A stretch of 64,000 nucleotides of DNA from UMGS1590 sp900552455 (GCA_963931105.1 OZ007004.1:1488001-1552000); one strand, 5' to 3'; positions 8,797 to 17,792 are shown, counted from the first letter of the stretch. The notes: generated from the letters alone by a model not told the origin. Numbers and translations are program-made.

Positions 8797-11079
8797 ATGG
8801 CGGAGGATACGAAAAAACAGCCTTCGCGATTGGCGCGGGCCTGGCGATCGCTGACACGTGAACGCGTGCTGGCAGAGATGGGCCCGCTTTATCTCGCGCG
8901 CAGTCCCTGGCTGCATATATTCATCGGCTGGGCGTTGGCGGCGATCGCGATCTATATGATCCTGAGCGCGCGTCCGCTTTTTCCCCTCGAGGACACAGAA
9001 GCGCTGGGCATCTGGTTTTCGCCAGGATTTCTCATCGCTCTGGCCGTCGTCACCGGGCTGCTTTTCAGCATCCGTTTCAAATTTGGCGGCAAGGGTGGAT
9101 TTCTCTTCAGCACCCTGCTGTTGGCAGCGATGCCTTTTGCCGCCTATTATATGGTCGAATTTCTGAATGGCTACGAAGCCTATGAGCGCGAGCCGGAGAT
9201 CGTTTTTCTGAACATCGTTGCCTACGCGCTGGTGTATCTCTTTTTCCTCGTGGTCTTTGGCAACTATCGCTGGGCGGTGATCTTTGGCACCGGGCTGCTC
9301 TATGTGTTCGCTGTGACCTGCTACTTTGTGCTGCAATTCCGCGGCACGCCATTTGTCCCACTGGATATTTTTTCCGGCGGCACGGCGGCGAACGTGGCCG
9401 ATAATTATGTTTTCGAGATCACGCCGCGCTGGGCGATCGTCACTGTGCAGGCCGGGCTACTGATGGGCGTGGGCTATCAGCTTGGCCGCGCCAATCTGCG
9501 GCGCATGCGCTGGAAGGTGACGATGCGCGCACTGGCGATCTTCGTCGTGCTGGGCGCAGTTTCTGCGTTTTTCAGCGGCTCTTATCTGACGGCGCATGGT
9601 TTCGCCATCTCCTACTGGAACCAGCAGCAGAGCTACGAAAAATACGGCGACTGGCTGGCGTTTTGTCTGAACCTGCGCAACGTGTATCCAGAGCGGCCGG
9701 AAAATTACAGCGCCGATGAGGTGTCGAACATCGTCGGCGGATTGCTCATAGACGACGGCATTTCGCCGGAAGGCGACAAAGCCTACAACATGCTCACCGG
9801 CGAAAACGATTACGCGCCGACAGAAAAACAGCCGAACATCATCATGATCATGAACGAATCCTTTGCCGATCTGCAATCGGTCGGTGATGGCTTCAAGACG
9901 AACAAAGAAGTGCTGCCGTTTTTCAACAGCCTCAAGGAGAACACCGTTCGCGGCACGCTGCAGGTTTCTGTCAGTGGCGGCGGCACCGCCTGCACCGAAT
10001 ACGAAGTGCTCACCGGCAACGCCCAGCGTTTTCTGCCGAGCGGCGCCGTGGCTTATTCCGCGAACATCCATAGCAGCACGCCGTCGATGGCGTGGACGCT
10101 GCGCGAGCAGGGCTACAACACGTCCGCCTTCCATCCATATTACATCAGCGGCTGGAACCGCGAAAAGGCGTACACCTATCTCGGCTTTGAAGATCTCACC
10201 TTCATCGAGGACATTCTGCCGGAAAATATTCTCGAGATGGATTCCCTCTCGCGCATGGAGGCTGTGGAGAAGATTGACGAGGACGACGGCGATGTGTACA
10301 ACCGCGATTACATGAGCGATCACTACGATTATGAGATCATCCAGGATCTTTTTGAAGCGCGGAACACAGCGAATCCGTTTTTCCTCTTCAACGTGACGAT
10401 CCAGAACCACGGTGGCTATGCCGATGGGTTTGAGAATTTCAAAGAGAGCATCGAGATCACCGACATGGACGGCGACTATCCACAGGCAGAGCGCTATCTT
10501 TCGCTGATGCGCGCTTCTGACGACGCCTTCAAGGAGCTCGTCGAATATTTCGAGGACATCGACGAGCCGACGATCATCGTGATGTTTGGCGATCACCAGC
10601 CATCGGTGGACGAAGGCTTCTATGAAGAGCTTTTCGGCGTCGACAATCTCGACGAGCTCAGCATTCCTGAGATGCAGAGCCGCTACCAGACGCCGTTCGT
10701 GATCTGGGCCAACTATGACATTCCGGAGAAGGACGTGGGCCTGATCTCGGCGAATTATCTTTCCACCCTCGTCATGGAAGTGGCTGGTGGGGAAATGACG
10801 CCGTACAATCGCTATCTCGCCAGCCTTTACGAGCGGGTGCCGACGGTTTCCAATCTCGGCTTCACCGATGCTGACGGCGAGGCTGCTTACTATCTTGACG
10901 GCACCGCGTATGAGGAGCTGATCGACGATTATCAATGCGTCGCCTACAACAATCTGCTTGATTATTCGCATCGCGACTGGGGACTTTTCACCCTTGACGG
11001 CGAAGCGCTGCCGGATGTGCAGCCGGCGAAGGACGGCGACGGATCGTCGCTGCTTTCGCGTATTTTTGGCAGAGATTGA
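8797..11079 (+). CDS. LTA synthase family (sulfatase-fold) membrane protein, copy 2
   Basis: A 760-residue paralogue of the flanking genes with the same plan: cytoplasmic N-terminus, about five membrane segments, then a sulfatase-like domain with IMNESF (metal Glu), GGGTACTEYE (Thr nucleophile), QNHGGY and MFGDHQPS (Asp-His). It is closer to copy 3 than to copy 1 (shared GNYRW, NAQRFLPSGAVA and FHPY segments). The ATG at 8797 is preferred because AAGGAG lies 8 bases upstream; an in-frame GTG at 8788 overlaps that site. Expected in the membrane with the catalytic domain outside. Confidence 0.92.
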   Translation: MAEDTKKQPSRLARAWRSLTRERVLAEMGPLYLARSPWLHIFIGWALAAIAIYMILSARPLFPLEDTEALGIWFSPGFLIALAVVTGLLFSIRFKFGGKGGFLFSTLLLAAMPFAAYYMVEFLNGYEAYEREPEIVFLNIVAYALVYLFFLVVFGNYRWAVIFGTGLLYVFAVTCYFVLQFRGTPFVPLDIFSGGTAANVADNYVFEITPRWAIVTVQAGLLMGVGYQLGRANLRRMRWKVTMRALAIFVVLGAVSAFFSGSYLTAHGFAISYWNQQQSYEKYGDWLAFCLNLRNVYPERPENYSADEVSNIVGGLLIDDGISPEGDKAYNMLTGENDYAPTEKQPNIIMIMNESFADLQSVGDGFKTNKEVLPFFNSLKENTVRGTLQVSVSGGGTACTEYEVLTGNAQRFLPSGAVAYSANIHSSTPSMAWTLREQGYNTSAFHPYYISGWNREKAYTYLGFEDLTFIEDILPENILEMDSLSRMEAVEKIDEDDGDVYNRDYMSDHYDYEIIQDLFEARNTANPFFLFNVTIQNHGGYADGFENFKESIEITDMDGDYPQAERYLSLMRASDDAFKELVEYFEDIDEPTIIVMFGDHQPSVDEGFYEELFGVDNLDELSIPEMQSRYQTPFVIWANYDIPEKDVGLISANYLSTLVMEVAGGEMTPYNRYLASLYERVPTVSNLGFTDADGEAAYYLDGTAYEELIDDYQCVAYNNLLDYSHRDWGLFTLDGEALPDVQPAKDGDGSSLLSRIFGRD

Positions 11080-11084
11080 TTTTT

Positions 11085-11118
11085 CGAAGGACGGATGCTG
11101 GATCCGTCCTTCGTTTTG
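11085..11118 (+). terminator. Hairpin with T-run between synthase copies 2 and 3
   Basis: CGAAGGACGGAT, loop GCTG, GATCCGTCCTTCG and TTTTG. It begins 5 bases after the stop of copy 2 and ends 19 bases before copy 3. Near-copy of the hairpin at 8744. Confidence 0.6.
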
Positions 11119-11136
11119 TGAAAAAGGAGGAAAACA

Positions 11137-13329
11137 ATGAGAGAGGATAACGCGCCGCCGTCATTTTTCCGTGAGCGGCGGCTGCTCACGCTGGGCCCTG
11201 TCGTGCTCGTGCGCAGCGCTTGGAGCTATGTGATCGTTGGCTGGCTTTTGGCGACAGCGACATTGGTGATGCTCCTGCGCAGCGAGGCGCTTTTCGCCAC
11301 AGAAGCAGCCGCAGAAATGGGAATCTGGCAGAACACGCTCCTGCTCAAATTCCTGGCGATAGCGATCGGGCTGCTCTTCACTTTCCGGCTGAAATTTCCT
11401 GGCAAGCCAGGATTTTTCGTGAGCACAGTGCTTTATGCCCTTGTGCCCTGCGCAGCCTTTGTAATGGTGGAATGCCTGAACGGAAACGCCGCGTACGACC
11501 GCGCGCCGGAGATCATTTTTATGAACCTCCTGGCATATGCAGTGGCCTACCTGCTGTTTCTCGTCGTTTTTGGCAATTATCGCTGGTCGGTTTTTGTCGG
11601 TACAGCGCTCTTTTACGCCCTCGCGCTGGCCTGCCATTTTGTGCTCTCATTTCGCGGCACGCCGTTTGTGCCGCTGGATATCATTTCCACAGGCACCGCT
11701 GCGAACGTCATCGCGAATTATGTGTTCGCACTCACGCCGCAGTGGACCACCGCCACAATCCAGGCTGGACTCATCCTCGGCGTAGGTTTCCAGCTCGGGC
11801 GCGGCAGCCTGCGTCATGTGCGCTGGAAGCTGACGTTGCGCGCGCTGGCGGCGCTCCTCATCATTGGCACAGTGGGAACTTTTTTCAGCCAGTCTTATCT
11901 GCAGGAACGCAACTACGTCGTCACCTATTGGCAGCAGCATTTGAGCTACGAGCAATTTGGCAACTGGTTCGCGTTCTGCATCAATCTCCGCGGCCTCGTT
12001 CCGGAGCCGCCGGAAAGCTACGATGCGAATAACGTCAGCGCCATCGCCGAGGAGCTGCTGCCAGGCGACGATACCCACAGCATGCTCAGCGGTGCGAACG
12101 ATTATGAAACAGCGAGCGCGCAGCCAAACATCATCGTCATCATGAACGAATCTCTCTCCGATCTCCAATCCAAGGGCAAGGGATTTGATACAAACGAGCC
12201 TGTGCTCGAATTTTTTAACAGCCTCAAGGAAAACACCGTGCGCGGCGATCTTCAGGTGTCCGTGGCTGGCGGCAGCACAGCCTGCACAGAATACGAAGTG
12301 CTCACCGGCAACGCCCAACGCTTTCTGCCAAATGGCGCCGTCGCTTTTTCGTCGAACATCCACGCCAGCACGCCGTCCTTCATCTGGACGCTGCGCGAGC
12401 AGGGCTATCAGACCGCAGCCTTTCATCCATATCGCGCCAGCGGCTGGAACCGTGAGCGCGCCTACGCCTATCTCGGCATTGAAGAGAGCACCTTCATCGA
12501 CGACATCGTGCCGCAGGAAATGACCTTCGACGCCGCCTGGTCGGAAGCAGCGGAAGCGATCGATCCCGACGACGGCGACGTGCTCAACCGACTCTTTATG
12601 AGCGATCACTACGATTTCAAAATCGTGCGCGAGCTATACGAAGCGCGCGACAAAGACAAGCCGTTCTTCCTCTTCAACGTGACCATGCAGAATCACGGCA
12701 GCTACGACGCAGCCTATCCGAATTTTGAAGAAGGCGTGCAGATCACCGATATGGACGGCGAGTATCCGTGGGCCGAGCGCTATCTCTCGCTGATCCAGGC
12801 GACCGACGTCGCATTCGAAGAGCTTGTCAGCTATTTTCGCGACGACGTCGATGAGCCGACGATCATCGTCATGTTTGGCGATCACATTCCGTCTGTTGAG
12901 CAGGAATTTTACGACGAGCTCTACGGCATGAGCATAAATGCGCTCTCCGTCGACGACGCCATGGAGCGCTACCGCACACCGTTTGTGATCTGGGCCAACT
13001 ACGACATCCCAGAGAAAAACGTCGGCATCATTTCTGCCAATTATCTGTCCACCCTCGTTCTCGAAACAGCCGGCGTTCAGCTCTCTGATTATGAGCGCTA
13101 CCTCGCCAGCCTTTCTGCCAAAGTGTCAGTGATCTCCAGCCTCGGTTTTATCGACGCCGAAGGTCACGCAGTGGAGGACAGCCGCGACACCAGCTACGCA
13201 GCGCTCATCGACGGCTACGAGTGTTTCGCGTACAACAATCTCCTCGACAGCGCCAACCGCGACTGGTCGCTCTTCACCCTCGACGGCCAGCCGCTACCAA
13301 ATGTCAGCGTCGCTGACGATGACAGCTGA
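11137..13329 (+). CDS. LTA synthase family (sulfatase-fold) membrane protein, copy 3
   Basis: A 730-residue paralogue, shorter than the other two mainly in the tail and in the linker after the membrane domain. The conserved sites are IMNESLSD, GGSTACTEYE (Thr nucleophile in an LtaS-like context), MQNHGSYD and MFGDHIPS. A strong ribosome binding site (AAAGGAGG) lies 6 bases before the ATG. It ends the transcription unit at a strong GC-rich terminator. Likely role: transfer of a phospho-alditol to an envelope polymer. Whether the three copies differ in substrate or in priming versus elongation cannot be told from sequence. Confidence 0.92.
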   Translation: MREDNAPPSFFRERRLLTLGPVVLVRSAWSYVIVGWLLATATLVMLLRSEALFATEAAAEMGIWQNTLLLKFLAIAIGLLFTFRLKFPGKPGFFVSTVLYALVPCAAFVMVECLNGNAAYDRAPEIIFMNLLAYAVAYLLFLVVFGNYRWSVFVGTALFYALALACHFVLSFRGTPFVPLDIISTGTAANVIANYVFALTPQWTTATIQAGLILGVGFQLGRGSLRHVRWKLTLRALAALLIIGTVGTFFSQSYLQERNYVVTYWQQHLSYEQFGNWFAFCINLRGLVPEPPESYDANNVSAIAEELLPGDDTHSMLSGANDYETASAQPNIIVIMNESLSDLQSKGKGFDTNEPVLEFFNSLKENTVRGDLQVSVAGGSTACTEYEVLTGNAQRFLPNGAVAFSSNIHASTPSFIWTLREQGYQTAAFHPYRASGWNRERAYAYLGIEESTFIDDIVPQEMTFDAAWSEAAEAIDPDDGDVLNRLFMSDHYDFKIVRELYEARDKDKPFFLFNVTMQNHGSYDAAYPNFEEGVQITDMDGEYPWAERYLSLIQATDVAFEELVSYFRDDVDEPTIIVMFGDHIPSVEQEFYDELYGMSINALSVDDAMERYRTPFVIWANYDIPEKNVGIISANYLSTLVLETAGVQLSDYERYLASLSAKVSVISSLGFIDAEGHAVEDSRDTSYAALIDGYECFAYNNLLDSANRDWSLFTLDGQPLPNVSVADDDS

Positions 13330-13346
13330 AACACTTAAAACGTAAA

Positions 13347-13397
13347 ATCCCCGGGCGCGCTCCAGCGTTTTGGAGCGTGCGCCCGGGGAAAATTTTT
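13347..13397 (+). terminator. Strong intrinsic terminator after the synthase triplet
   Basis: A long GC-rich stem (CCCCGGGCGC..CTCC / GGAG..GCGCCCGGGG) with a short loop, followed by AAAATTTTT. Ends the three-gene unit. Confidence 0.85.
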
Positions 13398-13409
13398 GGC
13401 AAAAAAGGA

Positions 13410-13499
13410 ACCCGGTACTCACGTCTGAATACCGGGTGATTTATAACACCGAGGGGATAGTGTTATAAGAAGGAGATTTTTGGTCATCATGAGATGACC
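13410..13499. other. Three consecutive perfect stem-loops, function unknown
   Basis: Directly after the terminator lie three separate inverted repeats: ACCCGGTA/TACCGGGT (13410-13437), TTATAACAC/GTGTTATAA (13441-13468) and GGTCATC/GATGACC (13482-13499). A GAAGGAG sequence sits between the second and third, but no credible ORF follows (the longest is 12 codons). It may be a small RNA, a processed 3' end or a protein-binding site. Confidence 0.5.
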
Positions 13500-13600
13500 T
13501 ATATGAAAAGGAATTTACAATACAGATTATAAGCGGACTTCTTTAAATTAACCTTAAATCGCTGAAGAATTTTTAAGTTTGTGCCCGCCACAGGAGAACA

Positions 13601-13630
13601 TTGACGACCACCGCCTGCGCGGTCTACAAT
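13601..13630 (+). promoter_or_regulatory. Promoter of the thioesterase gene
   Basis: TTGACG at 13601-13606, an 18-base spacer and TACAAT at 13625-13630, 28 bases before the ATG at 13659. Confidence 0.6.
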
Positions 13631-13658
13631 ATTATTACCACAAGAAAGGAGCCGAGCG

Positions 13659-14081
13659 ATGACTTATCAACACAAGGTACAATATTACGAAACCGATCGC
13701 ATGGGTATCACCCATCATTCCAACTATATCCGCTTCATGGAAGAAGCGCGCACAGAATGGATGGAGAGCATGGGCATGGGCTACGATGAATTTGAAAGTC
13801 TGGGCCTGACCTCGCCGATGCTTTCCGTTTCCTGCAATTATAAAAAACCGACAACTTACGGCGACCACATCGACATCGCCATCTACATTCAGGATTGCGC
13901 CCATCTCAAGATCCGCGTCGCCTACGTCATGACCTGCCGCGGCGAGGTCGTCTGCACCGGCGAGAGCAGCCACTGCATCATGGACGCGAACGGGCGGCCA
14001 GTGAGCCTGAAAAAAAGCTACCCCGAACTCTATGCCAACTATGAAGCCTATCACCAGAACCAGGGCGACTATAAACTCTAA
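13659..14081 (+). CDS. Acyl-CoA thioesterase, YbgC/FadM hotdog family
   Basis: A 140-residue hotdog-fold protein with the family signature YYETDRMGITHHSNYIRFMEEAR, where Asp14 is the expected catalytic residue and the HHSNY loop binds the thioester. Relatives hydrolyse short to medium acyl-CoAs in the cytoplasm, and some are linked to Tol-Pal or phospholipid metabolism. AGAAAGGAGC precedes the ATG by about 7 bases, and a promoter lies just upstream. The next gene starts 11 bases downstream, so the two are probably cotranscribed. Confidence 0.92.
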   Translation: MTYQHKVQYYETDRMGITHHSNYIRFMEEARTEWMESMGMGYDEFESLGLTSPMLSVSCNYKKPTTYGDHIDIAIYIQDCAHLKIRVAYVMTCRGEVVCTGESSHCIMDANGRPVSLKKSYPELYANYEAYHQNQGDYKL

Positions 14082-14092
14082 GGAGGACAACC

Positions 14093-14794
14093 ATGACCGT
14101 CAAGCATAGCCAATCCATCACCTGCCTGAGCTGCAAAAAAGCCAGCGATTTTGATTTTTACGGCAGCATCAACACCATGCTCGATCCAACGCTCAAGCAG
14201 CGCGTGAAGAATTTTGATATTTTCAAATTCATCTGTCCCCATTGCGGCAGCGAACAGTTTGTCGCCTACAGCTTCCTCTATCACCAGATGGAAGACAAGC
14301 TCATGATCTATTGCTGCCAGGACGAAGAAGAGATCGCCAAAGTGCGTGAGCTCTACGCCGGCGATTTCACCACCGCCGTCGACGAAAAAGGACGCGAGCG
14401 CGCCATCGACACCAGCGGCTACCGTCGACGCATCGTCATCGGCGCCGACAATCTCGTGGAAAAGATCCGCATCTTCGACGCCGGACTCGACGACCGACTC
14501 ATCGAGATCTACAAGATCATGCTCTACGGCCAGATGCAGCCACAGCTCGCAGAAATGCCCGGCGGCGATGACGTCGACGCCGTTTTTGTTGACGAGCAGC
14601 TTGATGGCTCCCTCGACCTCGTTTTTGTAGCGAATGGTCAGGCAGTCGGTGCCGTGCCGTTTTCCCAGGAAGTCTACGACATCATCGAAAAACAATACAG
14701 CGACGCCGTCAGCCAGCTCGCCGACGCAGAACCCGTCATCGACCAGGACTGGGCCTTCGATTTTCTCACCAAAGTTGCGCAGCAGAATGCGTGA
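14093..14794 (+). CDS. CpXC domain protein
   Basis: A 233-residue protein with the CpXC zinc-ribbon-like N-terminus: CLSCKK near residue 11, FDFYGSINTMLDP, then FKFICPHCGSEQF. This domain is found in Firmicutes proteins of unknown function, probably metal-binding through the two Cys pairs. The C-terminal half (from about residue 90) is acidic and shows no motif I recognise. AAGGAGG lies 6 bases before the ATG. Likely cotranscribed with the thioesterase. Confidence 0.82.
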   Translation: MTVKHSQSITCLSCKKASDFDFYGSINTMLDPTLKQRVKNFDIFKFICPHCGSEQFVAYSFLYHQMEDKLMIYCCQDEEEIAKVRELYAGDFTTAVDEKGRERAIDTSGYRRRIVIGADNLVEKIRIFDAGLDDRLIEIYKIMLYGQMQPQLAEMPGGDDVDAVFVDEQLDGSLDLVFVANGQAVGAVPFSQEVYDIIEKQYSDAVSQLADAEPVIDQDWAFDFLTKVAQQNA

Positions 14795-14806
14795 GCGGCC
14801 AGCCTC

Positions 14807-14835
14807 TTGCAAAATCTTCGCGAGATGGTTAAACT
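14807..14835 (+). promoter_or_regulatory. Promoter of the DUF5662 gene
   Basis: TTGCAA at 14807-14812, a 17-base spacer and TAAACT at 14830-14835; the ATG is 57 bases downstream. Confidence 0.5.
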
Positions 14836-14891
14836 TAACATGATGAGCAAATTTGTGCGCAATTTTGCGCACGACGAATGGAGGAAGCCTG

Positions 14892-15428
14892 ATGTTTCAT
14901 CCGATCAAGCATTTTAAGACGATCAGCCGTCATCGCTGGCTGGTGATGCAGCATTGCGTCAAGGCGGGGATTCCGCTGCAGGGGTTGGTGCACGATCTTT
15001 CAAAGTACGGTCCGACGGAATTTATTCCCGGAGCGCGCTACTATCTCGGTGACAAAAGTCCGAATGTGGCGGAGCGTGAGAAGAAGGGAGCGTCGCTGGC
15101 CTGGATGCATCACAAGGGACGCAACAAGCATCATTTTGAGTACTGGATCGATTATCAGATCAAGATCCGCCGTCCTGGTCCGGTGCGGATGCCGGCGCGC
15201 TATCTCATCGAAATGTTTTGCGACCGTGTAGCGGCGAGCAAGGTGTATCAGGGCGAAAATTACAGCCAGGAAAAACCGCTGGAATATCTCCGCAGCGGCC
15301 ACGCAAAAACGCTCATGCATCCGGAGACGGCGCGCGTGCTCGAAGAATGGCTGGAGATGCTCGCAGAAAAAGGCGAGGACGCCACGTTTTCGCACATCCG
15401 CAGTTTGCACCGTCACGTTTATCGCTGA
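14892..15428 (+). CDS. DUF5662 family protein
   Basis: A 178-residue protein opening MFHPIKHFKTISRHRWLVMQ. It is rich in His (VHDLSKYGPTEF, WMHHKGRNKHHFEYW), the pattern of DUF5662 proteins, which are common in Firmicutes and have no established function. The histidines and HDLSK suggest a helical, possibly HD-like metal site, which is an inference. The ATG at 14892 is chosen because GGAGG lies 8 bases upstream. The following metallo-hydrolase starts 24 bases after its stop. Confidence 0.8.
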   Translation: MFHPIKHFKTISRHRWLVMQHCVKAGIPLQGLVHDLSKYGPTEFIPGARYYLGDKSPNVAEREKKGASLAWMHHKGRNKHHFEYWIDYQIKIRRPGPVRMPARYLIEMFCDRVAASKVYQGENYSQEKPLEYLRSGHAKTLMHPETARVLEEWLEMLAEKGEDATFSHIRSLHRHVYR

Positions 15429-15452
15429 TCCACGAAGAGAAAGGATATCTTC

Positions 15453-16361
15453 ATGCAACTGAAACATGCCGCGGGGAACACCTGGTATTTGGAAGACTGG
15501 CAGGTTATCCCGCTTTATAAAACGTCTGAGCACACTTGCGTGCTCCTTGATTCTGGTCTGCGCACGCAGCGCGATCTTATTGAGCGTACGCTGGAGCGCA
15601 ATGGGCTCACGCCGGTGGGCATTCTGGGCTCTCACGTGCATGGCGACCACAGCGCGAACCACCGTTATTTTCAGCAGAAATACCATATTCCTGTGGCGCT
15701 ATCTGCTGGTGAGGCGGGGATTGCTGTGAGCCCGCTGAATCTCAAGGCATATTATTTCTACATGCTCCATCCGCAGGCGCCGACGGCTGGCAGCGAAGAA
15801 TCGGATCTTCTCGTTGAAGCAGATCGCATCATCATGCCGTCAGAGACGCGCGTTGAATTTTGTGGCGCGGAGTTTGAGATCATCCACACGCCGGGACATA
15901 CGCCGGATCATATTTCGATCGTCACACCGGATAACGTTTGCTATTTTGGCGATGCGATCCTGACGGGAAAATTCATCAGCGACGCGAAGCTGCCCTATTT
16001 TTTCAGCGTCAAGCCGTCCATTGAAGCGATGGAAAAACTCGCTGAAACGCATTACGATTATTATCTGGCGGCGCATCGCGGACTCTACACCGACGCCAAA
16101 CCGTTGGCTGAGGATTGCATCGCGGCGGTCAAGGCCTGCGCCAACCGCATTCTCGACACGGCAGATTGCGGGCTGACACGCAGCGAGATCGTGATCGCGG
16201 CCTGCACGATGATGAAAATGCTCTCGTCGAAGCCGAAGAAGGCGGCGTTTTACGAGCGCAACATCCATATCTATGTGGATTATCTCGTCGATTGTGGCGC
16301 GCTTGAGGTTGTTGTGCGTGATGGCGTGGAATATTATGTGAAAACCGGCAAACGGGCGTAA
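15453..16361 (+). CDS. MBL-fold metallo-hydrolase
   Basis: A 302-residue protein with the metallo-beta-lactamase motif SHVHGDHSANH near residue 56, a second His in IIHTPGHTPDH near 150, the bridging Asp in CYFGDAIL near 170 and AAHRGLY near 205. The C-terminal 80 residues are helical. Glyoxalase-II-like hydrolases have this plan, but the fold also covers sulfur dioxygenases and lactonases; the substrate is unknown. AGAGAAAGGA precedes the ATG. Last gene before a bidirectional terminator. Confidence 0.88.
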   Translation: MQLKHAAGNTWYLEDWQVIPLYKTSEHTCVLLDSGLRTQRDLIERTLERNGLTPVGILGSHVHGDHSANHRYFQQKYHIPVALSAGEAGIAVSPLNLKAYYFYMLHPQAPTAGSEESDLLVEADRIIMPSETRVEFCGAEFEIIHTPGHTPDHISIVTPDNVCYFGDAILTGKFISDAKLPYFFSVKPSIEAMEKLAETHYDYYLAAHRGLYTDAKPLAEDCIAAVKACANRILDTADCGLTRSEIVIAACTMMKMLSSKPKKAAFYERNIHIYVDYLVDCGALEVVVRDGVEYYVKTGKRA

Positions 16362-16395
16362 AAAAATCCTGCAGAAATTTTTCTGCAGGATTTTT
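16361..16395. terminator. Bidirectional intrinsic terminator
   Basis: AAAAAATCCTGCAGAAA and its complement with a minimal loop; A/T runs on both sides. Shared by the metallo-hydrolase (plus) and thiD (minus). Confidence 0.85.
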
Positions 16396-16398
16396 GCG

Positions 16399-17226
16399 TT
16401 AATCTTGATTTTCAACTGTGCGATAGGCCCAGTGGTTCGTTGGTCCGTGGCCGTGACCGACGAGAATGCCATCGCTGATCGCGGCTGCGATGAAGGCTTT
16501 GGCGGTGGTGACGGCGTCTTTCACGCTCTTGCCCTTGGCGAGTTCGGCGGTGATGCAGGCGGAATAGGTGCAGCCGGTGCCGTGGGTGCGCACGGTGTCG
16601 ATGCGCTCTGCGGAAAGCTGCACGACTTCACCATCCTCGGTGAGCAGGATGTCTTCAGCGTCAGCGGTTTCGAGACGATGGCCGCCTTTGATGACGACGT
16701 TTTTCACGCCCATGGATTGGATTTTCTTCGCGGCAGTCAGAAGATCGTCGGCGGTTTGGATGGTCATGCCGCAGATGACCTCTGCTTCCGGCACGTTTGG
16801 TGTGAGCACGGTGGCCAGCGGCAGGATCTCGCGCACGAGGGTGGCGGAGGCTTCATCTTCCATGAGCGCAGCGCCGCCTTTGGCGATCATCACTGGATCG
16901 ACGACGACAGGAATTTCTGGATGCTTCCGAAGCTCAGCGGCGACGGCGCGCATGATCTCTGCGTCAGGCAGCATGCCGGTTTTGAGGGCGCCGATCTCAA
17001 AATCGCTGAAGACGGAGTGCATCTGTTCGTTCACAAATTCCACCGGGACTTTGTGGATGCCCTGCACGCCGAGGGTGTTTTGCGCTGTTACAGCGACGAT
17101 GACGGAGGTGCCGAAAACGCGGCGTTCCTGGAAGGTTTTCAGATCGGCCTGAATGCCAGCGCCGCCGCCGCTGTCACTGCCTGCGATGGTGAGCGCTTGA
17201 GGGACAGGTTTTGCTTGATAAGTCAT
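16399..17226 (-). CDS. thiD: Hydroxymethylpyrimidine/phosphomethylpyrimidine kinase ThiD
   Basis: A 275-residue ribokinase-fold enzyme with AGSDSGGGAGIQADLKTFQ near the N-terminus (HMP binding) and the anion-hole motif HGTGCTYSACITAELAKG near residue 210. It phosphorylates HMP to HMP-P and then to HMP-PP for thiamin synthesis or salvage. It is 12 bases downstream of thiW, and the pair lies behind a TPP riboswitch, so expression should fall when thiamin pyrophosphate is plentiful. AGGAGG lies 7 bases before the ATG. Confidence 0.96.
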   Translation of the reverse strand: MTYQAKPVPQALTIAGSDSGGGAGIQADLKTFQERRVFGTSVIVAVTAQNTLGVQGIHKVPVEFVNEQMHSVFSDFEIGALKTGMLPDAEIMRAVAAELRKHPEIPVVVDPVMIAKGGAALMEDEASATLVREILPLATVLTPNVPEAEVICGMTIQTADDLLTAAKKIQSMGVKNVVIKGGHRLETADAEDILLTEDGEVVQLSAERIDTVRTHGTGCTYSACITAELAKGKSVKDAVTTAKAFIAAAISDGILVGHGHGPTNHWAYRTVENQD

Positions 17227-17238
17227 TTGGAATCCTCC

Positions 17239-17736
17239 TTAGTTGTCTTTGAAGCGGTCGAGCAGTCCGCGCGCCTTGAATGCTTTCAGAAGCAGCGCGC
17301 TGGCTGTTGCACCGACGAGGGTGGAGAGGAAGAAGCTTGGCACGTAGCCAAAGATCGCCACTTTTGTGCCGAGAAATGGCAGCGCCATCAAAGCAGCCAG
17401 CATGGCGCCGAGAATCCCGGTGCCAAACACTTCCCCGACAGCGGCAGCGGCGAGATTTGGAAAACGACGATAGACAAGCCCTGCCAACAGCGCGCCGACC
17501 ATGCTGCCGGGAAATGCCATGATCGAACCGGTGCCGATGAGGTTACGGATGATCGATGTGACAAATGCACAGCCGACGGCGTACCACGGCCCCAGCGTGA
17601 CGGCTGTGAGCACGTTCATAAAATGCTGCACAGGCGCTGCTTTTGCCAGACCGACAGGGATGATGATGAGCGCACCGCCGACGACGCTCAGAGCGATGAA
17701 AAGCCCGGCGAGCACGAGCTTTTTGGTGTTGTTCAT
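17239..17736 (-). CDS. thiW: Thiazole/thiamin ECF-transporter S component ThiW
   Basis: A 165-residue protein with about five membrane segments and the ThiW-like sequences GLAKAAPVQHFMNVLTAV, GPWYAVG and FPGSMVGALLAG. ThiW is the substrate-specific subunit that works with shared ECF ATPases, encoded elsewhere, to import the thiazole moiety of thiamin. The ATG at 17736 is chosen because AAAGGAG lies 7 bases upstream; one at 17754 lacks a site. First gene after the TPP riboswitch; thiD follows, which fits a precursor-salvage unit. Confidence 0.93.
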   Translation of the reverse strand: MNNTKKLVLAGLFIALSVVGGALIIIPVGLAKAAPVQHFMNVLTAVTLGPWYAVGCAFVTSIIRNLIGTGSIMAFPGSMVGALLAGLVYRRFPNLAAAAVGEVFGTGILGAMLAALMALPFLGTKVAIFGYVPSFFLSTLVGATASALLLKAFKARGLLDRFKDN

Positions 17737-17755
17737 TGTAATATCTCCTTTCAAT

Positions 17756-17787
17756 AAAAAACGCCTGTGAACAAATCACAGGCGTTC
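17756..17787 (-). terminator. Expression-platform terminator of the TPP riboswitch
   Basis: On the minus strand: AACGCCTGTGA, a 5-base loop, TCACAGGCGTT and TTTTTT, located between the TPP aptamer and thiW. Typical transcription-attenuation platform. Confidence 0.85.
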
Positions 17788-17792
17788 GATGT

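Noticed and set aside
9457..10971. 504-codon open frame antisense to synthase copy 2
   Set aside because: Shadow frame with an Ile/Val/His-rich composition and no recognisable domain.
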